Assembly (NCBI GenBank): GCA_951230915.1
Contig: OX579638.1
Coordinates: forward strand, 4,854,696 to 4,918,695
Direction: 5' to 3'
Source: Antitrichia curtipendula
Taxonomy: Eukaryota; Streptophyta; Bryopsida; Hypnales; Leucodontaceae
Length of the DNA stretch: 64,000 nt
The notes below the pieces were generated by a model. It had not been told where the DNA came from. It was given only the letters and a program-made list of their open reading frames with translations, and searched no databases. Of the stretch, positions 47,594 to 59,488 are shown one piece after another. Every line of letters begins with the position of its first letter. Position 1 is the stretch's first letter. The position numbers and the translations under genes are program-made.

Positions 47594-48551
47594 TTAACCC
47601 CTGAAGGCCCAAGGCCTTTTTTCTGCCAAAAAACAATCAAAACTGCCATTTCTATAGCAAAGAGTTAAAAAAATTAAAAAATGTTTTTTTTTGCACATCT
47701 AACCGTAGGATCATACACCTAACTAGTATAAGAATGTGTAGAATTTTTTAAGGAATTTCTGACTGCACAGATTGCAAGATATCTGCATTTAAAGTGGAAA
47801 AAACAAGTTTTTCAGCACTTCGTGGGACTAGATTTTTTTATTTCAAACATTTTTAACTTAAAATTTTTGCACTACAACATTTTGAGCTTTAAACATTTAT
47901 AGTAGAGAATTGAATTGAGAGTCTAGGGGGGGAAAAAAAGTTCAAAAAAACTTAATTATCATTCTTAAAAAAATTGTTAAGTAGAAGTAGGTACAAGATA
48001 GAAGGAAAATCTAAAATATTCATATATTTTAGATGGAGTTAAAATGCACTAATCCCAATGGTGAGATTGTTCTAACAAGTAAGCTAAACCATTCAAAAAA
48101 AAAAAATTTGAAAAATTTGAAAAATTGCATATAGAAATGAATCCTAGATGAATCCTAGATGTTCTTTTTTTCAAGAAGATGCTCTAACTACCCAAAAAAC
48201 AAGAATGTCCATAACTTTCTCATAACAAATCCAAATGAAATGAATCAAAGCTTCCCAAATAGACAAAAATATATTCTATGAGGAAAAAGGAAAAAAAAAC
48301 TTAATTCAAATTTTTGCAAATTTTTTTTGCTGCCCAGGCTGCCCACCGTGCCCTGTTTTGAGCTTATTTGGTCATAACTGTTGTTCCTCGGCACCGATTG
48401 TGAAAAAAAAAATTATATCCTTACAAAGCTTATCAATTTTTTCTATCTTCAAAAAAAGTTTCAAAAAATCACGACAAAAATTCAGCCCATAGGTACCTCC
48501 CCAAAATCCCATTTGTCCCCCTGAAGGGACAGTGGTCTTTTGGGGGGGTAA
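47594..48551. mobile_element. TTAA family, copy E, inverted relative to A, B and D (958 bp)
   Basis: Left end TTAACCCCTGAAGGCCCAAGG, then CAAAACTGCCATTTCTATAG. The right end, TTTGTCCCCCTGAAGGGAC followed by CTTTTGGGGGGGTAAC, is slightly degraded. The interior is nearly the reverse complement of copy D. Confidence 0.8.
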
Positions 48552-49511
48552 CATTGTCCGAAATAGGTGATATATGTTAAGTTACATGCATTCTGTGGCA
48601 CTGCATATTCTGTCCTAGGACTTGAACGGGATTCTTTCGACCTCATGCAGGTAAAGCTCTAATAAGGCAGTGCAATTGTGGGACTCTTTTGTAGTTGTTG
48701 TTGTTGCAGCAGCATGGGTAGTTTGATTGTCTGGTCAAACTTGGATTGGGCCGGAAGCTGGGTCGCTGCTCTCCGGTCGTAAAGTGCTGGGAAGCCTGGA
48801 AAAAGATTCAAGCGGTTGGTTGATCATTATTGGCTTTCCTTTTCTTTTTTTTCCCTACCGGTGTGATTTCAATTTTGTGCTCGATTGAGTTGTCACTGTA
48901 TGTAGCCAAGGAACTTGCAAGGCCGGACTTCTGGTGGGGTCCACAATGAACTGCCGGGCGGGCGGGCAGGCTGGTCAAACGTCAAAGTCAGAGATTGTCA
49001 ATGCAAAGTCGCTGTGGGCAACTGGGGGATGATGGGCATTGTCCATTTCTGCACTGATTTGGTGCGCCACTCAAGAATTGCCATCTTTCTAGAAATGCAC
49101 TCACATCAACTGATTTGGTACAACTTTGTTTGTTAGGAACAAACAATGCTTCATCATGGACTCACTGCTTGGTTTGGGCCCTCACTGAGACACTGTGTGA
49201 TAACTTATCTTCAAAGGACTATGTAAGTTGTGTACTAAACAAATGCTGAAATTTACAGAAATTGCAAGGTGAACTATCCAATTAACTGATTACAGTCCAT
49301 ACAAGGGAAACCATCCTATTACGGCAGAATGACTAGTGCAATATGAATTGATGACATTGTGTAATTAGCATAGATTTTATCCATTCCAGACACATGTTAG
49401 TTCAATTTATGCATTCAACTCACTAAAGTAAGCAATTAATTATTTCATTTGTATTTTTACTTCCAATGCAAACAACCTAGAATAGGGTAGTTTATCTTAA
49501 TGGCAATTGAC
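48552..49511. other. Intergenic, partly GC-balanced, nothing recognised
   Basis: 48600-49140 has a more balanced composition than its flanks. The short open frames carry no family features. Confidence 0.35.
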
Positions 49512-49514
49512 TAA

Positions 49515-49837
49515 GAGCATCGCTGTTGTTTCTTGTTATGCATGGCTTGGACGTGGTTGGGAGCAAAAGTAGCTAGGCTCGTCAAATATGGCACTCAAAA
49601 TACTAGCAAGCCTACCAATCCCATTGGTTGTTGACTTCATATACTTGTTTTGGTTGTGATCATATTCTAAAGTATTGATTGGGGCATGCCATCTCGAGTG
49701 GCGTGATGAGTTTTGTAATGAATGAGTGTGGCGGGGATGAGTGGGAAATGAGACTAGACCAAAGGTGAGAGCATTGCACAAAGTCTAGGAGAGACTATTT
49801 CTTGAGCTTTGTTTGAGGGGAATGGATGGTGATGCTC
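49515..49837. mobile_element. PIF/Harbinger-type MITE (323 bp), TAA duplication
   Basis: Starts GAGCATCGC and ends GGTGATGCTC, with TAA on both sides (49512-49514 and 49838-49840). A 3-bp TAA/TTA target with these ends fits PIF/Harbinger MITEs. Confidence 0.75.
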
Positions 49838-49840
49838 TAA

Positions 49841-51922
49841 AGATATATTTAAACCCAACTTTATAAGAAAAACAAGCCTTAAAGATAAAATAGTTCCTCC
49901 AAAAATCCTTGGTACTTTTTCTATCTAATATTTAGGGCGGGATACCATTAATTTTGCTTTAACTTGCAAGCTTAGTAGTTCCGTTGGTGTTCACACATGG
50001 TGCTCTGCAGCTGCAATTTGGTAAGATACAATTGACAAAATAGCTCAATTGAAACCACCATGTCACACTTGAATAGGGATCTTAGGGGAAACGCAACGGA
50101 GCGGTCCCACATTGCGTGGGTCCATGTCGTTGTTATAGGACTTGTTTTCTTTTGTTGTCATTGTCATTGTTACAGGAATGGAGTGTGGCGCTGCAATAGT
50201 TATTGGGATTTTAGTTTTGTGCTCGAATTTTTGTTTTGCTTTTGTAGATTCTTGATACGTTGCAAATGAGGATGAGGTGTATTGAGCTTTTGTTTCATAG
50301 GACGTTATTTGTTTTGATTTGTTTAAGGTGTAGATTCTTGATCTGGTGCAAATTCTTGATTCTATTAGAGCCACTGAGAGTGTTTGCTATGTCGAGAAGC
50401 TTCCAAAGGTGAAACATTAAGAGCTTGCTCATTGAGCGAAGAAGATAAAAAAAGAAAAGATTTGCAAACATTAAGTTTATCACATTTGGAAAAAAAATCT
50501 CCTTGGTGTGAGTTTCACCTCTCCACTACCATTGCAACATTCAACTAGTGTAGGATGATTAAAAATCTTTGTACAACTAGCTGTCTTTATGGCCTAAGGT
50601 TTGCTGAAAAGCTTGAGGCATTCCAATTCCAAAGCAATTTCTAATTTCTTTTTACCTTATTGTCATAGTTCTTATTTAATCATCCTACTTCAGAGTCATT
50701 ATCTAAAAACGGTGATGTAAATCTCAAATCTCCATTTTCTATTGATTCTAATGCTACTTACAATTTGGCACAAATCACCAAAAGTTTGTTGTAGTGGCCT
50801 CCAATTGCAAACTAACCACTACTCTTTTCCTTTGCCAGGTGGATACACGTGTATGATTGACATTCCCTAAAGATTGATGGTGTGAACAAGCGTGGGTTTT
50901 TGTTTCAGAAATCACCTATATGTGTGGCTTTTAAAGCCACATCTAAAACTATCGTAAGTGAACAAATACATTTATAGATGATTAATCCAAAGAAATTTCT
51001 TTGTCATGCCCACTTATTTTCCACTTATAACAAAAGCTATGATTTAACTTGCATTACAATTCAAGTTCAAATTTTAAAATGTTCTCTACTAATATTTACA
51101 TAGTGGCACAAATACAATGGCTTACTTTAGCCTATATATTCATAATATATTTTCATGCTATCATCTTTGAATATTGTGATGATTTGTACATTATAGTAAT
51201 TAAGTATGACTATCTTCATACCATACAGTATTTAGTCATCAAGGACATTAAAAAATAATTCTAAAATTGATGATAAGATGATAAAAAAAACATTTTTCAA
51301 AATAAAAAATGTTATATATAAAAAACAATAATTTTGAGGGAAGAATCATACTTTAGCATCTTCTAAAATTGTTTTTCTAACTTTGATTAAATATTTGGCA
51401 TGGAGGTCTGATCTAAATAGATGGATAAAATAATATTGTATGCAATGTTTAGGCATTCATAACCATATGATCTCAATTTTCCATGTATATTTTATGGGGC
51501 TCTATATAATAAATACAAATATTGTGCATTGTGAGCAACTTCTATTCAACCGCAACAAACCACAACAATGCCATAATTAATGCTCATGGAATCACCCAAA
51601 ACATCAAAATTGTTCTTTTTTTATTCCTTGGGGGGTCTATTGATTTGTACATTGCTCTTGAAAATAATGTATTTTTTAAATATAGGGTGGATTTTATTCT
51701 TTGGAGGTGCAAATTTGAAAATTATTAAAAGTAATATAGATGGTGTAGAATGCAGAGATAGGTTTTAAAATAGGGTATGCTCTAAAATGGAACAAAATAC
51801 AAATATTGAAAGTAACTTAGGCAACTCTTGGTTTTCCTAGGGACAAGGCAAGTGGACGGGAGACATAAGCGTCCTTGTTTTTGACACATGGTACATTGTG
51901 AGCAGTAGAGTGTATGAGAGAC
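49841..51922. other. AT-rich intergenic sequence
   Basis: No gene or clear element seen in about 2 kb. Confidence 0.4.
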
Positions 51923-51924
51923 TA

Positions 51925-52143
51925 AGGTAAGTATACCCAAATCTGCTCATTGACCTTTTGCCGTTCAAATGTACCCCTGTATCTCATGTTCAAGCAGAAA
52001 TGTACCTCCTGAATACATACCTTATTTCTGAACCCTTAAAAAATAAGGCATGTACTTCACAGATACATTTATGTTGTAAAATGAGTGGAGCACGTTCATT
52101 TGAACAGCAAAAGGTCAACGAGTGGAATTGGGTATACTTACCT
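51925..52143. mobile_element. TA-flanked MITE with long AGGTAAGTATACCC ends (219 bp)
   Basis: The outer ~46 bp at each end are inverted repeats with only a few mismatches: AGGTAAGTATACCCAAATC against GGAATTGGGTATACTTACCT, continuing through GACCTTTTGCNGTTCAAATG. TA stands on both sides (51923-51924 and 52144-52145). Confidence 0.85.
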
Positions 52144-52294
52144 TATCCAGTGAAAAAATGTGACGCCCCTGGTTTCAATTCCCCCCTCCCTCCCAATATT
52201 GATACGAAATATGGGATACAAATATTTTGAGATACAATAGGGGATACAATATGGTACAAATATAGATACAGATACATACAGGAAATACGGATAT

Positions 52295-53025
52295 GGGTGA
52301 ATGCAAGAAAGACTAGTACTATTTTTTGTCACACTTGACGTGTCAGACTTGTTATCGGCTATAACTTTTGAAGAATGAATCCAATTAACTTGAAATTGTT
52401 TTTGGAGATGGCTAACCTGATCTTGTTTAGATCCCTTATTTTTCAAAAAAATTTAAAAATCATTTTATATTTAAATTTCAATTTAGCTAATTTGTCACAC
52501 TTTGCAATTTAGGGTTTTTTAGTACTGGGGAGAATCCAAACTTAATGATATAGATCTGAAATTTCTATGGTCTATTCCCATAGTAGGAAGTCATGTATCT
52601 ACCAAAGGAAATTTAAAAATATTTTATTTTATGCCCTCCACATACGTGCAAACAGGGCTCCCTTGCGCACGCAGTTCTGAACATTCAAAATTGTTTCAAG
52701 ATCATTTTTTTGGTGAAATGTCTTTCCTATAAAGTCCTCCCAAATGGAAATTTTTTATTTTCCTTAAAAATGATTTTTCCTATTTTTTAAAAATTAAAAT
52801 GTGAAAGTACCTATTTTCATGAGATTTTGCACTTTTTCAGTTCTCCTACTTAGAGAATTTTTCTATGCTTTTCCTTCCTAGGGTAACTTCTTCTTAAAGG
52901 TGTATACATTGAACATATTTTTCAGATTTTAAAAAAAAAAATTCTAGTTATACAGTACTCCCAAAAAAAACATGAGTACTGTGGAAAACGCTACACAAAG
53001 TGGATGGTCTTTCTTGCATTCACCC
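52295..53025. mobile_element. Element with GGGTGAATGCAAGAAAGAC ends, ATAT duplication (731 bp)
   Basis: GGGTGAATGCAAGAAAGAC at the left is matched exactly by GTCTTTCTTGCATTCACCC at the right. ATAT stands on both sides (52291-52294 and 53026-53029). It is the best-preserved member of the family also seen at 26092 and 30480. No open frame of useful length. Confidence 0.88.
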
Positions 53026-53029
53026 ATAT

Positions 53030-54018
53030 AAAATATATAAAGCATTAATCTATATTGTTTGTCCAAATAGGTTGGTTTGAAAAATATAAGTATTGTTGAA
53101 AGGGGGGTGTATAAAAATAAAAATTAATTACATTTTGAATTAATCATTGAACTTAGAATGAGCACTATGAGTCACTATCTATTCCTATCTATTTATAATA
53201 CAGCTCCACATGCTGTCAAATATAGTTAGCTAAATTCTAGATTGCTATGTGGATTTTTCATTGTCTTTACTATTGTTCACCCTAGTACATGCAAAATGTT
53301 GAACACTTCACTCTATAGGGAAACTATGAATTTTTGGACTATTTGCGACTAAAACATTCATAGTTTTGTTAGTATGGATTCATGGTGTTTGAATATAGTA
53401 TCAAAGCAACATTCATGTGCATTTGAATATTAAATCAAATCTCAATGCACAGGTATTGAATGCCAAGTTTTATAAGTAGCATACCCTACTAAATAAAAAT
53501 TTGTATGCAAATTATAACTAACCGAAGGGTCATAAGTATCAAGCTGTTTTAGAATTTTACATAAAATTGGATAGGAGAAAAAGATGATTTCAAATATATC
53601 CCCCCCCCCCAAAAAAAAATCCATTTAATACAAATATCTTATGAAAACAAGACATAGTGTCCCCTTGAGCTTTATTCCCATCCCTATCATTCCCTTCTTC
53701 CACACAACAAGTTGACAGGATATGAAGAATTCACAACTTGACTCACAATAGGAAGATCCATAATTGTTGTACATTTAAAAGCTTTGTTATGTATATCAAT
53801 AAATCTGAACTTTTATGTTTTGCATGAAAGATATTTTTTTTAATGTAGAATTTTTTTTCTTTTCTTTATAATGCAAAAAATTCCATTTGAGGTTTGGTTT
53901 GTTAGCTTTGCACTGGATCAAGAATTTCTAAAAATCACTAGTACAGTGAAAAGCTTATGATGAAGCCCGTCACCGACCAAATGCAAAACAATATCCATGG
54001 CATGGATTGGAGATGCTT
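53030..54018. other. AT-rich intergenic sequence
   Basis: No feature recognised apart from a C-run next to an A-run near 53600. Confidence 0.35.
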
Positions 54019-54021
54019 TAA

Positions 54022-54331
54022 GAGCATCCACACCTTGCTGTGTTGGACAAGGCCAAAGTTGTTTATCACATATTCAAAGAATAAGCCACGACCCACCCTA
54101 ACACCTCCAACGACGTCAATGAATGCGGGGCTCTTCAAAAGAAGCTCTAGGCACGAGACTTTTGTGGGCCCTTGTCTTCTCTTACAATGTAAATTCTATA
54201 GCATCCAATGCCAAACTTGGTTCAATGTGGAAAGGTGGGCCAGAACCCTCAATCTTCAAAAAATGACCTTCTTAAGGCCCTTCAAAACTCCAATCTCAGG
54301 CCACTATCCAAGGGGGAGGGTGGGGATGCTC
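54022..54331. mobile_element. PIF/Harbinger-type MITE (310 bp), TAA duplication
   Basis: Starts GAGCATCCACACC and ends GGTGGGGATGCTC, with TAA on both sides (54019-54021 and 54332-54334). Same family as 49515. Confidence 0.82.
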
Positions 54332-54353
54332 TAAGCTAGTTTTTTACAGCTTA

Positions 54354-54758
54354 CAACATCTCCATTCTTTCACTAGGAAGGGACCCAACCCGAGCTTGAC
54401 CTTCCAGATGTCCTCCACTACAAACATGCCTAGGGGGGAAAAAATATGGCCTTCATAAAATGAACCCTCACTCTTCCATCCTAATGAGCCCTTCTATCTC
54501 TTCATTGAGCTTGGATTTTGCGAGCCCAACTATGTTTTTGTAACACTTTTTGAAACATTTAACAATTACAGCAACTCCCACCAATGAGAGTGCAAAGCTG
54601 CAATGTACATTTCAATAATCATGTTGCATACGGCTAAGATATAGAGTGAAAAAGATGGAAAACAATTTTATTGGTGGAGCTCAAAAAGATAGCTGAGCTC
54701 ATAAAAAAGCCATTTGGCAAGGCATTTTCATTTTCTCCATGAAAGGGGGGAGATGCTC
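54354..54758. mobile_element. PIF/Harbinger-type MITE (405 bp), TTA duplication
   Basis: Left end CAACATCTCC, right end GGGGAGATGCTC, with TTA on both sides (54351-54353 and 54759-54761). It sits only 22 bp from the previous MITE. Confidence 0.7.
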
Positions 54759-54761
54759 TTA

Positions 54762-56092
54762 CTACAACCCAATTACAATTTCAATCACGTGAGAGTGGAC
54801 AGGATGTGGAGTCTGAATTATCCTCCCTCACATTCTCATGCTTCGCAAGTTCGCAACCACCAAGCCCAAAGTTAACCGGGGTTAAGTTACTTACGTTAAC
54901 TAGGATAGAGTCATACTTAGTCCAACATACTTAGTCAAGTCAAACCATTCTGCAAACTGGTGTGCAGAGGAGCTCACGGTAAGTTCCTGTAGGCATTTCC
55001 GCAAGCTACATAACAAATTCCATTTATGGTGGTGCTTTGTTGTACACAAGCCTTACCCGTAATCAATCAATTCCCGGTGCATTTGGAGAAGCACCCAACC
55101 CCAACTGGTCCATCCTTCGAGGAGTCCAGGACGGACAGACGGACTGCCAAAATTCAAAACTTGGGGCAAGGCCGGCCTGCAATTGGAAATCTCAGTCACC
55201 ACTAATGATTTCCAGGCTGGAAGAGTTGGATGATACTCATGGTGCACGGTTGAGGCACAGATTTCTCAGCATAAATTTCACTATCTTCCAACTCAAAAAA
55301 CTTTGATGGAGAGGATCTGCCCCCAACTGACAAATCTGTCAATATTATATCCGCAGAGTCCCATTTGTCAAGCAGGGAGTCCAGTCTGCAACCCTAAACT
55401 CAAAGGTGTTTTTGGGTGCCAAAGTTTTTTTCAAATTAAAGATAATAATAATAATAATAATATATATTTTTTCAAATTCAAAAGGATAAAAAATTCTTTT
55501 CGATACTTGTGGAGTATGTCCTTTTCTACTGCCATAGCGTATGAAGGAAAAAACTGACTGATCCAAGCATTTGCAGGCGGACAGTCATATATATATACAC
55601 ACACTCTCACTCAGATAGTCATTGCTATAACTTATTCAAATGTCCTCAACCGTAGTAGCCGTACACGACACAAGACTGGGATTGGTTGAATAATCTTATT
55701 ACATGGCCAGCCAGGACATATGAGGATTTTCAGCTAGTTTACAAGACTGCGAGTTCCCAAACGTTGGGAACTCATTGGGAACGTTGGGAACACAGTGCTG
55801 ATGCGGTCGAGCGACTGCCACGTCAGAAAATACTTAATACTTAATTATTTTAATTAATTATTTAATATTTTTTAAATATTTTTTGAAAAAAATATTTTTT
55901 TAAATCGTTTTCTTTCTTTTTTAAACATTCTGAAGTTTTTTGGAAAAAAAATTTGAATTTTTTTTTTTCAAAATTCAAAAATTCAGACCAGAAGGGGGCT
56001 GGTCTGCAGCAGTGGGAAGAGTTTCTTGGGAACAGCCCTAAAACAGTCTTCTTGGGGGCCAGGAATCCTCTTATGATGTCAAGTTTTCCAAC
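54762..56092. other. Intergenic sequence
   Basis: No gene recognised. It contains an (AAT)n tract near 55442-55462 and an extremely AT-rich stretch at 55830-55980. Confidence 0.4.
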
Positions 56093-56542
56093 TTAACCCC
56101 TAAACGACCATGAATATATTTTCACCAAAAATGCTCCAAAACTGCCATTTTTAGTACAAGGGATGGAATCCAGAGACTTCTTACCTACCTGCAAATTAGA
56201 ATTCCTTGTAACTTTCATCTCATTAATAAGAATGGGACGATTCAAGTTTTTTTTATGTGCAAATGAATCTTAAGAACCAATTTCAAATTTTTATTTAAAA
56301 AAAATTTGATTTTTAAAGAAGTTTTTTGAGATACACATAGTACCCACCGAGTAACAAAAACTACATATTATGCAATAATTTTTTAACTATACAGTCAAAA
56401 GTTATGAAAATTGAAAGCGGATAAAGCCAATCCTCAGGCACATGTGGTGTGAAATTTTCAAAGAAAAAAATAAAAAATTTGTTCGCAATGAGCTGCCAAA
56501 AATTGGTATGTTGCCAAAAAATTGTGTTTGGTCCTTTAGGGA
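56093..56542. mobile_element. TTAA family, short copy F (about 450 bp)
   Basis: Left end TTAACCCCTAAACGACCATG, then CCAAAACTGCCATTTTTAG. The right end GGTCCTTTAGGG lacks the last TTAA. It matches copy G with a large internal deletion; both share CTTTCATCTCATTAATMATAA. Confidence 0.75.
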
Positions 56543-56786
56543 TCATTTTGTAGGAAATCAATCCCGATTATCAAAGGTTATCACAATTTCAGAGAGGTTG
56601 TATAACTCAAAAAAATTCAATGAATTATCCTTGAAAAACAAATAGAAGTTGAATCTAATTGACTTACTTAAGTTTGATTCATACTCTAAAAAGAATTAGT
56701 AACTTGAACAGTGTGTTCAAAATACTCAAAGTAGAAACATCCCAACCTAAAGTGTTCACCATCAGTATTATTAAGGTGATTCAACT
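56543..56786. other. AT-rich intergenic sequence
   Basis: No feature recognised. Confidence 0.3.
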
Positions 56787-56788
56787 TA

Positions 56789-57060
56789 AGGTAGGCACCC
56801 CCAAAATGGCACCTGACCTTAAAGCACCATCTACAGGCTGTGTACATTTCCAAAATCAGTTATGTACCTATTTGGATGGAGTGCTTTCAGAAACAAATTT
56901 TGACCCTTGATAACTTTTGCATACAATGTCCAAATGCCACGTTCTCTGGTGTGTTGGAACCTCCTTTCACTTGCCAACAAGAATATATGAAAATTTGACC
57001 AGTCTAATAGTAGTAACTAGGCTCAGTAGCAAAAAGTGGCGGTTTTCGGTGTACCCACCT
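56789..57060. mobile_element. TA-flanked MITE with AGGTAGG / CCCACCT ends (272 bp)
   Basis: Starts AGGTAGGCACCCCC and ends GGTGTACCCACCT, with TA on both sides (56787-56788 and 57061-57062). Its right two thirds match the minus strand of 8824-9010. Confidence 0.75.
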
Positions 57061-57062
57061 TA

Positions 57063-59073
57063 TTACCGCTCCAGTCGCAATTCTGTCTTTACATACCCAT
57101 CAAGTACATTTCAGAATGAAAATGTACACCACATGTACATGATGAGCAAGGAATTATAATTTGGATGGTAATAGGTTGGTTCACCTTATTAAACATTCCA
57201 ATATGTACCTCCTTTGTTAGAAGAAGTAGTTATTTATAGTGGTGTTTTTTTCAGTTTTGGTACAACCCAGCTTGAGCTTAAGCTTTCTTTGTATCCATTG
57301 AGATGGGAGCTTTCTCTGCTTGCATGGTCGTCTCTCTGTGATTTCTCTTGGATTGTCCTTCCTCCTGTCCAGCATCCCCACTCACCAGATGAAGGCCTTG
57401 CCTTGACCAAGAATATGACTTTTTGATAATAAAAAAAAAAAGAAGGCAAATAAGTCATGGTATGCAAAGGTGGGATTATTGAGCTTTGTGGCAGGTGTGC
57501 AGAAAGAAGAATGAGAATGTTTTCACTTCAATGATATCATGAGCTTCCAAGCAGACCCACAACCAACTGTATTGCAATACCGTAAAGTAGTATAAAAATC
57601 AGTCGTCGCTTGCCAAACTAACAAAACATTCTCTGATAAATTACACCAAATTAACAAGACATTAGAGTTAATTGTAAAGGAAAAACCCAATTTGAAGCAA
57701 GGGTGTCAGAGGAAGGTATAAACTAAGAATAGTACACAAGAAACACGGCCCCAAGCTCCATCATAATTACCTCAGTTTTGGTGCTCCAGGGAATTATGTC
57801 CCATGTTTTTCCTAAACTTTGGCTCATAGTCCCGCATTGTACATACTTTACGATTTAACTCTATTATGATATGGTCATATCTGCGTATTCTTTATTTAAT
57901 CCGGCAATAGAAAAATGTTGAACTTGCAACTTCTATTTTGAACATTGAGTGCAAATAGCAATTATACTTTCATGTGGACTTGGTGGGTGGGGGGAGGGAT
58001 ACAATAAGAATTGCATACGTATTAGATTTTCTCAAGATTGACTAGTCTCCACTAAATGGGGTTGTCTCTCCAATATGGCTAAAGCTTCAACCCTGACTTT
58101 CCCGCTTGTCCACCCCGGCAAGACAATCGGTGGAGCCTATTTTGTTTGTAATTTGGACTGTAGTTGTCAGGCTGCCCACCGGGTCTCACATGTAGCAAGG
58201 TTGCAGAGAGTGCAACAATAAAAAAAATGATAAAAGATTAGGGTGAGTTCCTTATATTACTTGCAGCTGAGCCTCTGAGCGTCAATTTTTTTTATAAATC
58301 AGTCAGTTTCAGGTACTGGAAATCAGTCGACAATTGTACGGCACTGAGTTCTCGAACATTTGGCAGGTTCTTGTACTGGCATTGAGTACTATGGAATGGA
58401 ATGGAATGTTACGTTCGACCAACTTTTTTTCTCTCTCTCGGGCAATTTTTTCTGAGCCCGGCTGTCTGTCCGTCCATCAGTCCGGGTTCCCCAACCTCCC
58501 ATCCACGATTGAAGCTGCAGTTTGTCTTTAGCCTGTGGGAGATAGTGTTTGTGCCCTCCTTGCAGAAATACACACATGTCGCCCCTCCCTCATTCAATAA
58601 TGTGCTCCACCGTGTCACCATTATTTATTCAACTCTCTTCCCTTGAGTTTCAGTTGACCTTCAATGGCATTCCAAGTCCCCGCTCCTCAAAGATCGACCG
58701 ACATGTGCCGCCCATTGGTGAAGCCGATGAGATTGAAGGGATTGAATGAGCCAATGTCACACATCCATCCATCCATCCATCCATCAGGTACTGACGATAA
58801 TTGGCAATTTTTGGAAGGGGGGGGGGGAGACGACGCACTTGCACACTTCGGCCAGAGACCTTTGACTCACCATAGATCTTGACTGAATGTGTCAAATTGC
58901 ACTCATCAACTAGTTCTAAAAATCAACAGGCGTTCCAAAATGGTTTGATTGTTGTATGTACTGTGGTCAGGCTATGTCCGAAATCCCAAGTCCCATTGAA
59001 TTCTCAAAATTTGATTGGTAGGAAGTTGAAAATTGGAACTCGGGGCTTCACACCACGCTCCAAGTTCCCACAT
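57063..59073. other. Intergenic, patchy composition
   Basis: Two more GC-rich patches (57210-57430 and 58080-58900) interrupt the AT-rich background. The first ends in an A-run (about 57430) like a retroposed 3' tail. The second contains a (CATC)n tract (58762-58785) and a G-run near 58817. No gene recognised. Confidence 0.4.
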
Positions 59074-59075
59074 TA

Positions 59076-59486
59076 AGGTAGGAGGCTTTGAAAGCGAGCA
59101 TCTAAGGGCTGGTCTGCCTTTTTCATGTGGTTTCTTGGATGGGATTATTTTTAGCTCATTTTTCAGACAAAGAAAATAGATTTTGATTGTAACACAAGTT
59201 GTTTCGTATTTTTTGAAGCATTTTTGAATTACTTATGAATTTTCAAACGTGATGAGTCATAGGTCCCTATTTATGACCCTAGGTCTTCCATAAACTGTTC
59301 ATATGTAGTTTCTAGAGAGAAATGGGGAAAGCAAAGAGAATGATTGGCTCTTGCAATAAATAATATTTTTTTTATCGATCCATTCAATGACTACAGAAGG
59401 TTCATTTTAAGACCACCTTACGTCCATTTCAAGCAAGTCTATATGGGCAATTCTAAATGCCCGCTTGCTTTCAGAGCCTCCTACCT
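59076..59486. mobile_element. TA-flanked MITE with AGGTAGGAGGC ends (411 bp)
   Basis: AGGTAGGAGGCTTTGAAAGC pairs with GCTTTCAGAGCCTCCTACCT with one mismatch. TA stands on both sides (59074-59075 and 59487-59488). Confidence 0.85.
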
Positions 59487-59488
59487 TA

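Noticed and set aside
53595..53620. C-run followed by A-run as a biological signal
   Set aside because: Homopolymer of low complexity and possibly an assembly artefact.
57210..57440. GC-richer patch ending in an A-run as a LINE or SINE insertion
   Set aside because: No target duplication, reverse-transcriptase fragment or RNA-gene-like head could be seen; left as unassigned.
58762..58825. (CATC)n tract and nearby G-run as regulatory elements
   Set aside because: Ordinary microsatellite and homopolymer with no gene beside them.
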